Shown piece by piece: positions 27,839 to 35,758 of a stretch of DNA of 64,000 bases. Location: assembly GCA_934177725.1 (NCBI GenBank), contig CAKPPO010000007.1, forward strand, positions 9,637 to 73,636, written 5' to 3'. How positions within the stretch are numbered: position 1 is the stretch's first letter; each line of letters starts with the position of its first letter. The DNA is from an uncultured Clostridia bacterium (lineage in GTDB: Bacteria; Bacillota; Clostridia; TANB77; CAG-508). Under the pieces are notes generated by a model that had not been told where the DNA came from, made no database searches, and saw only the letters and a list, made by a program, of their open reading frames with translations. The position numbers and the translations under genes are program-made.

Positions 27839-28000
27839 ATGGAAAGAGATCAAAAAATTAATTGTACAGTAACAAGCTGTAAATATAATGAAGAAGGAAG
27901 ACAAGAATGTTCCTTAAAACAAATAGTAGTTACACCAGTAGAAAATTGCGATACAAAGCAACCAGATGAATCTATGTGTAGTAGCTATAAAAATAAGTAA
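27839..28000 (+). CDS. DUF1540-like Cys-rich small protein
   Basis: A 53-residue protein starting MERDQKINCTVTSCKYN. Four Cys residues are spaced as in DUF1540 domains (C-x4-C, then a C-S-L and a C-terminal C-D/M-C pair: residues 9, 14, 24, 37 and 47). Such peptides are common in Clostridia and may bind metal; the function is unknown. AAAGGAAGAG precedes the ATG, and a strong terminator follows directly, closing the IbrA-like gene group. Confidence 0.78.
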   Translation: MERDQKINCTVTSCKYNEEGRQECSLKQIVVTPVENCDTKQPDESMCSSYKNK

Positions 28001-28004
28001 AAAT

Positions 28005-28038
28005 AAAAACCACTAGACAATTTTGTCTAGCGGTTTTT
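28005..28038 (+). terminator. bidirectional intrinsic terminator
   Basis: AAAAACCACTAGACAA pairs with TTGTCTAGCGGTTTTT around a 2-base loop with one A-C mismatch. T and A runs on both sides let it serve the converging genes on each strand. Confidence 0.85.
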
Positions 28039-28060
28039 ATATGATATGAATATTTAATTT

Positions 28061-28312
28061 TTAATACACAGATGCATTGAAATTATCAGACAAAATGCAA
28101 CGTACATCACTTTTATAAGATACCTCTAAGCCTAATTTAGATGCTATACCACTTGCAGTGGAAGGAGAAATATGCTTATCAAAAGTAATATGAAAGCAAT
28201 GTTTTCCTTTCCGCTTAATTTTAAATGGAATTTTTGTACAAGTACCAATTAAGCTAGTCATACCTTGTTGATTGTAAAGAGATTTTTTTGAGCGGATTGT
28301 TAGGTGTGTCAT
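28061..28312 (-). CDS. 83-residue partner protein of the beta-CASP hydrolase
   Basis: Not recognised. This soluble, basic protein (MTHLTIRSKKSLYNQQGM) has a central beta-rich stretch, KIPFKIKRKGKHCFHITFDK, and a segment TASGIASKLGLEVSY that could be a helix-turn. Its ATG overlaps the upstream stop as ATGA, and AAAGGAG sits in the tail of that gene, so translation is coupled. It is therefore most likely a dedicated partner of the metallo-hydrolase, perhaps RNA-binding, but this is inference. Confidence 0.65.
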   Translation of the reverse strand: MTHLTIRSKKSLYNQQGMTSLIGTCTKIPFKIKRKGKHCFHITFDKHISPSTASGIASKLGLEVSYKSDVRCILSDNFNASVY

Positions 28313-29727
28313 ATGCAGTTTCTCCTTTCAAAAGTTTGAACAATTCCATCAGAAGTAATCCTAAACGTAACGTTAGAAGATAAAACATAAGTCTTTACAC
28401 CAAAAGTTTCTTCCAAGTCATTTGAAAAATCAACTTCCACAGCAGGCTCGCCATGAGTAACAACAATAGATTTTACATTCTCATGATTAAATGGTTTAAT
28501 GAATCCTTTTAATGCCTCCAATTTGGCATGCGCAGAGAACTCGTCAGTATCGCAAAATGTAGCTACAATATTACTTGAATCTCTAAGCATACCTAATTTA
28601 GAATTAGGACTTAAGTGACCTGTTGCATGAATCAAGGCATTGGGATTTAAAGAAAACTTATCAATGTACGACTTTGAAGGACCATAGCTTCCCATTCCCG
28701 AAGATGCAACTATAACTTTAGGAGTAGTATTATGCTTTAACAATTTTCTCAAAACCTTATCTTCTACAAAAGTAAGATTTTGGGGAAGAAAATCTTTTGT
28801 ATGTGGATACATTTTGAATACTCCTTCTAGAAATAACTTAGTACATCCAATGCTTGTTTTACCATCATTGTAAATAGGATATTTAGTATCAAGAATTCCA
28901 ACATCTTGAGCCTCTTTTAAAGAGTAGTCTACTTCTTGTGTCCGCACAAATGAAAAAGCAGGGACTATTACAGTTTTATTTTCCTTTAAAGCTTTCACAA
29001 CATTTTTTATAAAACAAGCGTGTGACAAATCTGAAATTTTAGTATTACCATATGTGGATTCGATAACAATTGTTAGATTTGGTAAATTATATACCCATTG
29101 AGGTAAAGGATTTACTTTAAAAAAAGTATTGTGGTCATTGTAATCACCTGATATAACAATATTTACGTCCTCATATCCTGAATAGGTAAGTTGAATCAAA
29201 GTAACAACTGCACCTGGTACATGCCCATTATCAAAAAAGCAAATTGAAATATTATCATTATACTTTATTTGCTTATGATATGCACATCCAACCATGTAGT
29301 CACACATTTTTTGCGTTTCCAATTCTGTATAAGCTGGTTCAATACCTTTCTTTTTTGCATGGCGTTTTTCAATTTTCAAACAGTCTTCTAAAAAGACTTC
29401 CCTTAAAAAAGTTTTGGTGACATATGTGGTAAAAATAGGTCCTTGAAAACCATTTTTTATGGCAAAAGGGTATCTTCCATAATGATCAAGGTGTCCGTGA
29501 GTTAGAATACCAAATTCAGGTTTTGTAACATCAAATTTGAAAGAAGAATTTAGTAATTCATCATCATCTTCACCTTGAAAAGAGCCACAATCAATAATAC
29601 CAGCAATATTGGACGTATATCCATCTGTTCCATATGTCTTTTCTGGAAAGTACATATCTAATAACTGACATGTTCCAGTTACACCAGATTTTTCATCTGA
29701 TAAGTCTGCATATATCCGTTTTGACAT
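28309..29727 (-). CDS. beta-CASP metallo-beta-lactamase-fold hydrolase (putative RNase)
   Basis: A 472-residue protein. The metallo-beta-lactamase signature is THGHLDH (residues 76-82), with further metal ligands in NGHVPGAV and ISGDY. The C-half has beta-CASP motifs: IVPAFSFVRTQEVDYSL, VIVASSGMGSYGPSKSYI and, at the end, VVTHGEP. Most beta-CASP proteins of this form (CPSF/Int11/YSH1 type) are RNA endo- or 5'-exonucleases, so an RNA role is probable. It is not RNase J, which is longer and starts differently. It is divergent from the ClpC-D1/M41 fusion, with a 293-base shared regulatory region. Confidence 0.88.
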   Translation of the reverse strand: MSKRIYADLSDEKSGVTGTCQLLDMYFPEKTYGTDGYTSNIAGIIDCGSFQGEDDDELLNSSFKFDVTKPEFGILTHGHLDHYGRYPFAIKNGFQGPIFTTYVTKTFLREVFLEDCLKIEKRHAKKKGIEPAYTELETQKMCDYMVGCAYHKQIKYNDNISICFFDNGHVPGAVVTLIQLTYSGYEDVNIVISGDYNDHNTFFKVNPLPQWVYNLPNLTIVIESTYGNTKISDLSHACFIKNVVKALKENKTVIVPAFSFVRTQEVDYSLKEAQDVGILDTKYPIYNDGKTSIGCTKLFLEGVFKMYPHTKDFLPQNLTFVEDKVLRKLLKHNTTPKVIVASSGMGSYGPSKSYIDKFSLNPNALIHATGHLSPNSKLGMLRDSSNIVATFCDTDEFSAHAKLEALKGFIKPFNHENVKSIVVTHGEPAVEVDFSNDLEETFGVKTYVLSSNVTFRITSDGIVQTFERRNCI

Positions 29728-29825
29728 TCAATCATCCTTTCTCATAATTTAAATAAAAAATATGATTAATAGTTACATAATTCATAAATATTCTAACATC
29801 TTAATTACATAAAATCAATAAAAAG

Positions 29826-29884
29826 TTAAAAATAATTGAAAAATATCGAAAAATGTTGAAAAACATAAATAAATATGATAATAT
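29826..29884 (+). promoter_or_regulatory. promoter with phased A-tracts
   Basis: TTGAAA (29856), 17 bases, TAATAT (29879). Just upstream, A-tracts recur exactly every 10 bases (units beginning at 29826, 29836, 29846 and 29856), a pattern that bends DNA. The 130-base leader to the fusion gene also holds a strong unused Shine-Dalgarno-like AAAGGAGAAGG (29940-29950). Confidence 0.55.
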
Positions 29885-30020
29885 ATTTACATAAAAATGA
29901 ACTGATAGTGTTTAGGATTCTAAATACTTTTATTAATTGGAAAGGAGAAGGAAAAATTATAATTTGTAAGTACTACAAAAACGTAATGAACCATAAACAA
30001 TCATAAAGGAGGTAGTAATT

Positions 30021-31634
30021 ATGAAAAAAAAGAATGGCTATATTTTACTTTCAATAAGAAGAGAGGGAAAAGAGGATGAAATTATAAAAATATCTGCAGA
30101 TGAATTAAAGCAAACTTTAAAACATGCGAAAATAGGAAAAGATGCAGAAGATGTAGAACTTCAGTTTGTAACTGAGAATGAGAAAATGCTAACCATTCCT
30201 ATGCGGGTGAGCGGAGTACAAACTCTAATAAAAAGTGCAGAACTTATGGTAAACTTAGTACCTATAGCTTTGGAAAAATATTTAATAGATGTAAGCCAAA
30301 AGTTTGCTAAAAAGCAGGTAATGCCACTAATTGGAAGAGATAATGAAATAGAAAAGATATGGTTTTATTTGTCTCAAAAAACAAGAAACAATGTATTTTT
30401 AGTTGGTGAAACAGATGTAGGAAAGACAGCAATTGCAGCAGAAGTTGCAAGACAGCTTGCAACAAATCAATGTCCAAAAGAGTTCTTTAATAAAAGAGTG
30501 ATAGAATTTAATCCGGAAAAGATATTACGGATTGAAAAAGATTTTTTGGTAAAAAAAATAGTCAAGAAAATCTTTAATTTTTTAGTTATAAACCGAAAAA
30601 AAATTGTTCTATATGTGGATAAAGCATTATTCATGAAAACAGATTATTGGCTTGTCAGAATGTTATATGCTTTAATTATTCAATACAAAATTCCTTTTAT
30701 TACAACATGCAGTACAGAAGATTTTGATGATTACTTTTTACCGGATGACATGATAGCAAAGTATTTAAATGAAGTATATGTTGAAGAACCTGAACTTGAA
30801 GAATTACAGCCGATGATAAAAAATCATATAGAGTCCTTAGAGAAAAAATATAAAGTTCAAATAGATGATAATATGATTAAGTTCGGAATATATACTTCAT
30901 GTCTTTCTGAATCGCCTTCTTGCAACCCTGGCAATGTAATTAGTATCTTTGAAAAAGCATTTTTGGAAACTAAAAGAAAAGGCAAAAAAAATGTAGATAA
31001 GCAGGCTATATTAAGTTGTTACAACACATATCTTAAATTGTATAATAATACAAGTGAAGATCAAAAAAGAATGATTGCTTATCATGAAACTGGACATTAT
31101 ATTGTTTCACAAAAATGTCTAAATGTAAAAGATGAAAAAATAGCTTTTGTTTCCATTCTTCCAATGATGGACTTTCTTGGAGTAAACTGGCCATATAAAA
31201 TTACAGGGAAAACATTAAACTATTCCAGAGAGTATTACATTGACCAAATAGCAATGTATTTAGGCGGAAGATTAGGAGAAAGACTTCTCACAAATAAAGA
31301 TTCTACAGGGGCATGTTCAGATCTGGATGATGCTAATACAATAGCTCGAAATATGATTATGTATTATGGACTTTCCAAAGATAAGACTAATAAAAACAGA
31401 TCATATATAAATGAATATGGAGTGAGAGAATATCTTATTTCAAACGAAAAAAAAGATCTGCTTGATAAGGAGATTCAAGACATAATTAATGAAGGAGCGG
31501 AATGTGCAGAAACAATCTTAAAAGAAAACAAAGAGTTATTTGAAATTGTTGCAGAGAAACTTTTAAAAGAGGAAATTCTTACAGGTGAACAGCTTGAACA
31601 AATCTGCAAGGAACACGAAAAATCAAAAAAATAA
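30021..31634 (+). CDS. ClpC-D1-like AAA domain fused to M41 (FtsH-like) zinc peptidase
   Basis: A 537-residue protein. Residues about 100-330 align with the first AAA+ domain of ClpC/ClpB: LIGRDNEIEKI, then Walker A GETDVGKT (129-136). Walker B reads VLYVDKALF, with Lys instead of the catalytic Glu (residue 201), and the Arg-finger site (ERRF in ClpC) reads AKYL, so ATP hydrolysis is probably lost. Residues about 345-537 form an M41-type peptidase with HETGH (355-359) and the third ligand region ACSDLDDANTIARNM (Asp434), all intact. No membrane helix is seen, unlike FtsH. AAAGGAGG precedes the ATG. Confidence 0.85.
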   Translation: MKKKNGYILLSIRREGKEDEIIKISADELKQTLKHAKIGKDAEDVELQFVTENEKMLTIPMRVSGVQTLIKSAELMVNLVPIALEKYLIDVSQKFAKKQVMPLIGRDNEIEKIWFYLSQKTRNNVFLVGETDVGKTAIAAEVARQLATNQCPKEFFNKRVIEFNPEKILRIEKDFLVKKIVKKIFNFLVINRKKIVLYVDKALFMKTDYWLVRMLYALIIQYKIPFITTCSTEDFDDYFLPDDMIAKYLNEVYVEEPELEELQPMIKNHIESLEKKYKVQIDDNMIKFGIYTSCLSESPSCNPGNVISIFEKAFLETKRKGKKNVDKQAILSCYNTYLKLYNNTSEDQKRMIAYHETGHYIVSQKCLNVKDEKIAFVSILPMMDFLGVNWPYKITGKTLNYSREYYIDQIAMYLGGRLGERLLTNKDSTGACSDLDDANTIARNMIMYYGLSKDKTNKNRSYINEYGVREYLISNEKKDLLDKEIQDIINEGAECAETILKENKELFEIVAEKLLKEEILTGEQLEQICKEHEKSKK

Positions 31635-31644
31635 TTTTTCCTTA

Positions 31645-31680
31645 AAAATGAGCACAGTTAATATTGTGCTCATTTTCATA
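31645..31680 (+). terminator. intrinsic terminator of the AAA-peptidase gene
   Basis: Twelve-base perfect stem, AAAATGAGCACA and TGTGCTCATTTT, with an 8-base loop and a T-rich tail. Confidence 0.85.
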
Positions 31681-31696
31681 TATTTTTTCTTTTTTG

Positions 31697-31725
31697 TTGA
31701 CTTATAAAAATTATAAATATATAAT
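31697..31725 (+). promoter_or_regulatory. consensus promoter of fba
   Basis: TTGACT, 17 bases, TATAAT, about 40 bases upstream of the aldolase ATG. Confidence 0.82.
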
Positions 31726-31766
31726 ACCAAAAGAAGAAATAATAAAGTAACAAGGAGGAAATATAT

Positions 31767-32696
31767 ATGTTAGTTACAACAAAAGAAATGTTTAAAAAAT
31801 CAATGGAAGAGCACTTTGCAATTGGTGCATTTAATGTAAACAATATGGAAATAATTCAAGGAATAATGGATGCAGCAGCAGAAAATAAATCACCAGTTGT
31901 TTTACAAGCGTCATCTAGTGCAATAAAATATGCAAGAATAGGATATTTAAAGAAAATGGTAGAAGCAGCTGTAGAAGAACATCCAGAAGTTCCAGTAGCA
32001 CTTCATTTAGACCATGGACCAGATTTCGAAACTTGTAAAATGTGTGTAGATGCAGGGTTTACATCTGTAATGTTTGACGGCTCAAAATATGACTTTGAAG
32101 AAAATGTAAGACTTACAAAAGAAGTTGTAGATTATGCACATGCTCATGGAGTAGTAGTAGAAGCTGAACTTGGAAAATTAGCAGGAATAGAAGATGATGT
32201 AAATGTAGCAGCAGATGATGCTATGTATACAGACCCAGAACAAGCAAAAGAATTTGTAGAGAGAACAGGATGTGATTCTTTAGCTATAGCTATAGGAACA
32301 AGTCATGGTGCCTACAAATTCAAAGGAGAGGCAAGATTAAGATTTGATATACTAGCAAAAGTAAAAGAATTAATACCAAATACACCAATAGTATTACATG
32401 GAGCATCAACAGTTATACCAGAACTTGTAGAGATGTGTAATAAATATGGTGGAGATATACCAGGAGCAAAAGGTGTACCAGACGAAATATTACACGAAGC
32501 AAGTCTAAAAGGAGTTTCTAAAATAAACGTAGATACAGACTTAAGATTAGCTATGACAGCACAAATAAGAAAAGTATTTGTAGAAGAACCATCTGCATTT
32601 GATCCAAGAAAATATTTAACACCTGCAAGAGAAGAGGTAAAAGCGACAGTTTCTCACAAAATGAAAGATGTATTTGGCTCAGCTAACAGAATTTAA
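31767..32696 (+). CDS. fba: class II fructose-bisphosphate aldolase
   Basis: A 309-residue zinc aldolase splitting fructose-1,6-bisphosphate into dihydroxyacetone phosphate and glyceraldehyde-3-phosphate in glycolysis. Landmarks are AIGAFNVNNME, the metal-binding VALHLDHGPDFETC, MFDGSKYDFEENV, VVVEAELGKLAGIEDD, IAIGTSHGAYKF and VLHGASTV. Length is typical of the Bacillota enzyme. It has its own consensus promoter, an AAGGAGG site and tandem terminators, as expected for a highly expressed single gene. Confidence 0.95.
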   Translation: MLVTTKEMFKKSMEEHFAIGAFNVNNMEIIQGIMDAAAENKSPVVLQASSSAIKYARIGYLKKMVEAAVEEHPEVPVALHLDHGPDFETCKMCVDAGFTSVMFDGSKYDFEENVRLTKEVVDYAHAHGVVVEAELGKLAGIEDDVNVAADDAMYTDPEQAKEFVERTGCDSLAIAIGTSHGAYKFKGEARLRFDILAKVKELIPNTPIVLHGASTVIPELVEMCNKYGGDIPGAKGVPDEILHEASLKGVSKINVDTDLRLAMTAQIRKVFVEEPSAFDPRKYLTPAREEVKATVSHKMKDVFGSANRI

Positions 32697-32779
32697 ATTT
32701 TAGGGACGGACTTAAGAATTTAAAATTTTTAAATAAATAACTTTGAAATAGAAAAGCTAGCCTAAGATTTTCTAGATAA

Positions 32780-32820
32780 AAAAGGACGTGAAAATATTTA
32801 ATAATTCACGTTCTTCTTTT
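32780..32820 (+). terminator. first hairpin after fba
   Basis: AAGGACGTGAA pairs with TTCACGTTCTT (one G-U), then CTTTT. It lies about 85 bases past the stop codon. Confidence 0.6.
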
Positions 32821-32836
32821 AATATAAGCTTATATT
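32821..32836. repeat. 16-bp perfect palindrome
   Basis: AATATAAGCTTATATT is a perfect uninterrupted palindrome between two fba-downstream hairpins. It could be a protein site or chance in AT-rich DNA. Confidence 0.4.
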
Positions 32837-32843
32837 CTTTTAG

Positions 32844-32886
32844 TTATAATCTCTTTCCTAAAATCTAAGAAGATTATAATTTTTTT
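32844..32886 (+). terminator. second hairpin after fba
   Basis: TTATAATCT pairs with AGATTATAA around an 18-base loop, followed by seven T residues. It is a back-up terminator facing smpB. Confidence 0.6.
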
Positions 32887-32902
32887 AATCCGTCCTTAAA
32901 AT

Positions 32903-33355
32903 CTAAAAATTCTTTTCAGATAAATGTTGTTTAATTCTTCTTTCAGCATCTTTTTTAGCAATATCTTCACGTTTATCATATAGTTTTTTACCTTTTCCAA
33001 TACCAAGTTCAAGTTTAACAAAGGAGCCTTTAAAATATAGACTTATTGGTACTAAAGTATAACCTTTTTGCTTTATTAAACCTACTAATTTTCTTATTTC
33101 TTGTTTGTTTAATAATAGTTTTCTATCACGCATAGGATCTTTATTAAAAATATTTCCATGTTCATATGGACTTATATGCATAGAATGAATAAAAACTTCG
33201 CCATTATCTATTGAAGCATAACTATCTTTTAAATTAATTCTACCGCTTCTAATTGATTTTATTTCAGTACCTGTTAAAACAATGCCAGTCTCTATAGTAT
33301 CTATAATGGTGTAATCATGCCTAGCAACAGGATTTTTTGCAATTAATTTTGTCAT
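32903..33355 (-). CDS. smpB: SsrA-binding protein SmpB
   Basis: A 150-residue RNA-binding protein that brings tmRNA to stalled ribosomes in trans-translation. It starts with NPVARHDYTIIDTIETGIVL and has TGTEIKSIRSGRINLKDSY, FIHSMHISPY, HGNIFNKDPMRDRKLLL and the basic C-terminal tail GKGKKLYDKREDIAKKD. Length is standard. It is usually near rnr or ssrA; neither is in the window. It has its own promoter. Confidence 0.96.
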   Translation of the reverse strand: MTKLIAKNPVARHDYTIIDTIETGIVLTGTEIKSIRSGRINLKDSYASIDNGEVFIHSMHISPYEHGNIFNKDPMRDRKLLLNKQEIRKLVGLIKQKGYTLVPISLYFKGSFVKLELGIGKGKKLYDKREDIAKKDAERRIKQHLSEKNF

Positions 33356-33390
33356 AATAATTTACCTTTCATATTTTTTATCTGTTTAAT

Positions 33391-33419
33391 ATTATAACAA
33401 AATAAAAGTTTCTTATCAA
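33391..33419 (-). promoter_or_regulatory. promoter of smpB
   Basis: Minus strand TTGATA, 17 bases, TATAAT, preceded by a TG at the extended -10 position. Confidence 0.75.
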
Positions 33420-33444
33420 GACTTTTAATTTAGTATATATGTAA

Positions 33445-33478
33445 AAAGGTGAAACAACAATTCAGCCATTTCACCTTT
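33445..33478 (-). terminator. intrinsic terminator on the minus strand
   Basis: AAAGGTGAAA and TTTCACCTTT form a perfect 10-base stem; on the minus strand five T residues follow. Confidence 0.75.
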
Positions 33479-33482
33479 AATT

Positions 33483-33929
33483 TTAATAATTGTCATCATT
33501 ATTATTGTGATGATCAATATTAATTTCATTTTGTTTTCCATAATACCATACAAGAGCAACTGTAATAATACCTAAAATAGCTATAATAAGTATACTCCAT
33601 GCTGTTGCCCCCATATTCAAGAATGAATTTCCAGAATTATTAGTTGTAGCAGATGTTCTAGTAGCATTATAATTACTATTATTTCTATTGTCTCTAGTCA
33701 TATCATGGGTTGTATCTTGTGCTGCATCTTTTACGTCTGTAACACCTGCACGAATTCCTTCTCCAACATCTTTTGCAGTATCCTCTACAACATTTTCAGC
33801 TCCACCAACAAAATTTCTAACACCTTCTACTGCATCTTCACCCATATTGTTGCCTGCGAAAGAATAAGTTATACCAAATAAAATTATGGAAAAGATAGTA
33901 GCAATAGTAATGAAAAGTTTCTTGTTCAT
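33483..33929 (-). CDS. secreted, C-terminally membrane-anchored protein
   Basis: Not recognised. The 148-residue protein has a signal peptide (MNKKLFITIATIFSIILFGI, likely cut near YSFAG), an acidic amphipathic stretch of V-x-D/E repeats (GVRNFVGGAENVVEDTAKDV, about residues 36-66), an Asn/Thr-rich linker, a membrane helix at about 107-129 and an Asn/Asp/His-rich tail. The middle resembles LEA-like or YtxH-like helical stretches. AAGGAGG precedes the ATG. Its layout mirrors that of the next upstream gene. Confidence 0.72.
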   Translation of the reverse strand: MNKKLFITIATIFSIILFGITYSFAGNNMGEDAVEGVRNFVGGAENVVEDTAKDVGEGIRAGVTDVKDAAQDTTHDMTRDNRNNSNYNATRTSATTNNSGNSFLNMGATAWSILIIAILGIITVALVWYYGKQNEINIDHHNNNDDNY

Positions 33930-34093
33930 AATAAACCTCCTTATATAAATAAAAAACGAAAATTAAAAAACATGACTTTAAAGACATATTTTTAATTTTA
34001 ACTCAATATTATTATTTGTTTAAAAAAGTAAAATATGCAAAGAAAGATGAAGTTTAAAAATTTCCATACATAAAGATAAAAAAATAGCAAAAA

Positions 34094-34123
34094 ATAAAGA
34101 TATGTAAAAATACACATCTTTAT
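34094..34123 (-). terminator. intrinsic terminator on the minus strand
   Basis: ATAAAGATATGT and ACACATCTTTAT pair with one mismatch; a T-rich run follows on the minus strand. Confidence 0.6.
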
Positions 34124-34143
34124 AATAAATTTTATTTTTTAAA

Positions 34144-34503
34144 TTATGAATGCATACGTATTAGAATTGCAATGCCTAACAAAATTAATACAACGCCTAC
34201 AACAATTAATAAAATGTTTAAAATATTAGTAAAACCTAACGTTTCATTTTGAGTAGAAGAAGCTGTAGTAACTCTAGTAGATTCAGTATCAGTTATAGTT
34301 GAAGAATAATCTACAGAATTTTGACTATTAGTTATTAATTGATTTGAATAAGAATTACTTACAGTATTCGCACTAATATTGTTTTCAGTACTCGTAACAG
34401 AACTTGCTTGTAAATTCATATTAATATCTGTTGCATAAGAAAAAGACACAACAAATAATCCGAACATCAGTATAATTAATAAAACTTTTACTATTTTAGT
34501 CAT
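34144..34503 (-). CDS. small secreted, C-terminally anchored Ser/Thr/Asn-rich protein
   Basis: Not recognised. The 119-residue protein has a signal peptide (residues 1-24, ending FSYA), a Ser/Thr/Asn-rich segment (about 25-88) and a C-terminal membrane helix (about 92-113) with a short basic end (RMHS). No sortase motif is seen. Such low-complexity surface proteins are often regulatory or wall-associated. AGGAGG precedes the ATG, and a promoter lies upstream. Confidence 0.7.
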   Translation of the reverse strand: MTKIVKVLLIILMFGLFVVSFSYATDINMNLQASSVTSTENNISANTVSNSYSNQLITNSQNSVDYSSTITDTESTRVTTASSTQNETLGFTNILNILLIVVGVVLILLGIAILIRMHS

Positions 34504-34564
34504 AATATAAAACCTCCTAATTAAGATAAATAAATATCTTTTTTCTTTTGATTAATATGATATT

Positions 34565-34593
34565 ATAATACACAAAAAAATTAAAAAAGTCTA
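34565..34593 (-). promoter_or_regulatory. putative promoter of the 119-residue gene
   Basis: Minus strand TAGACT, 17 bases, TATTAT, about 62 bases upstream of the ATG. Confidence 0.5.
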
Positions 34594-34599
34594 GTATTT

Positions 34600-35559
34600 T
34601 TATTTATTTTCTTCATTTTCTTTGTTTTCTGTGTTCTTACTATTATAGACATCAATAATGAATGGAGGTCTGTTTCTTGCAGCATCGAACATTCTCCACA
34701 TATATTCTCCTAAAACTCCCATAGAAAGCATTATGATGCCAAATCCCATAAGCATTATAATAAGTAGAGAAGAATAACCTTCTACATCTATTGAACCAGA
34801 AATTTTTCTGATTAGTGTAACTACAAGTAAAACAAAAGCCACAATGAAAGTGAAAATTCCTAAACCAGAAATGAATCTGATAGGAAAATAAGAAAAACTT
34901 AAAATAGAGTCTATTACTAATTTTACTTTCTTAGAGAAGGTCCATCTAGATTTACCAGCTTCTCTTTTTAATCTAGTATAAGGAACACTTGCTGTTTTAA
35001 AACCGCTCCATAATATTTGACTCATTAAAGATGTATTTTTCTCAGCCATGTTTACTAAAACATCGATAACCTTTCTATCTATTAAGAAACTATCAAAACC
35101 ACCCTTTGGATAATTAGGCAAAGCTACTTTTCTCATCATGTTAGCATATGTATTAGCTAAAAATGTTTGGATAAAAGATTCATCTCTATCTGCTCTTGTT
35201 GCAATAACAACATCATTTCCTTCGTAATATTTAGTAAGCATATCTATTATAAGTTCAGAAGGTTCTTGTAAATCAGCTGCTTTTCTAACAGCCATATCTC
35301 CTGTACATTTAGAAAGACCAGCTAATATAGCAGCATGTTCACCAAAGTTTCTAGAAAGTCTCATTGTAATAATTTTGTCGTCTAATTTAGCAATTTCTTG
35401 CATTACTTCATATGAATTGTCTTTAGATCCATCATCTACAAAAATTAACTCATAATCAATTGAAAGCTTATTTAATACTTTTTCTCTTAAATCATTGTAT
35501 AATGGAAGTAAACTTTCAGAGTTATAGTATACTGGTACTATTATTGATAATTTTTTCAT
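34600..35559 (-). CDS. ArnC/GtrB/DPM-like GT2 glycosyltransferase
   Basis: A 319-residue enzyme that should move a sugar from a nucleotide donor onto undecaprenyl phosphate. The GT-A domain has LSIIVPVYYNSESLLPLYND, IFVDDGSKDNSYEVMQ, LSRNFGEHAAILAGL, the KAADLQEPSELI metal site and KREAGKSRWTFSKK. Two C-terminal helices lie at about 232-255 and 265-290, as in ArnC, GtrB and CsbB. The true start is the ATG at 35559 (AAAGGGG upstream); an in-frame TTG 21 bases earlier has none. It is divergent from the gene set at 35.8-40.2 kb, with which it probably works. Confidence 0.88.
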   Translation of the reverse strand: MKKLSIIVPVYYNSESLLPLYNDLREKVLNKLSIDYELIFVDDGSKDNSYEVMQEIAKLDDKIITMRLSRNFGEHAAILAGLSKCTGDMAVRKAADLQEPSELIIDMLTKYYEGNDVVIATRADRDESFIQTFLANTYANMMRKVALPNYPKGGFDSFLIDRKVIDVLVNMAEKNTSLMSQILWSGFKTASVPYTRLKREAGKSRWTFSKKVKLVIDSILSFSYFPIRFISGLGIFTFIVAFVLLVVTLIRKISGSIDVEGYSSLLIIMLMGFGIIMLSMGVLGEYMWRMFDAARNRPPFIIDVYNSKNTENKENEENK

Positions 35560-35691
35560 TTTAAAATCCCCTTTTATCAAAATGATATTATGCTCATTAT
35601 TATATCACAAAAAAACAAAAAGTAAACTAAAAAGACAAAAATATGCATAAAAATAGCACTTTTAAGGTTGTTGAAAAATGAAAAAAATTTA

Positions 35692-35720
35692 TTGACTTTT
35701 TATATTTGCAAGTATATAAT
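35692..35720 (+). promoter_or_regulatory. consensus promoter of the Arn-like gene set
   Basis: TTGACT, 17 bases, TATAAT, 38 bases before the GT-C start. Confidence 0.82.
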
Positions 35721-35758
35721 CTATGTACTATTAAAGAGAAAAGTAGGAAAATAAAAGG

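Noticed and set aside
32698..32902. GGGACGGAC and TCCGTCC flanking the fba-smpB gap as a third copy of the REP-like element
   Set aside because: Similarity to the 40.2- and 42.8-kb elements is limited to about seven bases, and the surrounding sequence differs.
32903..33355. A tmRNA (ssrA) gene next to smpB
   Set aside because: No Ala-tRNA-like ends or tag-peptide frame could be seen in the flanking gaps.
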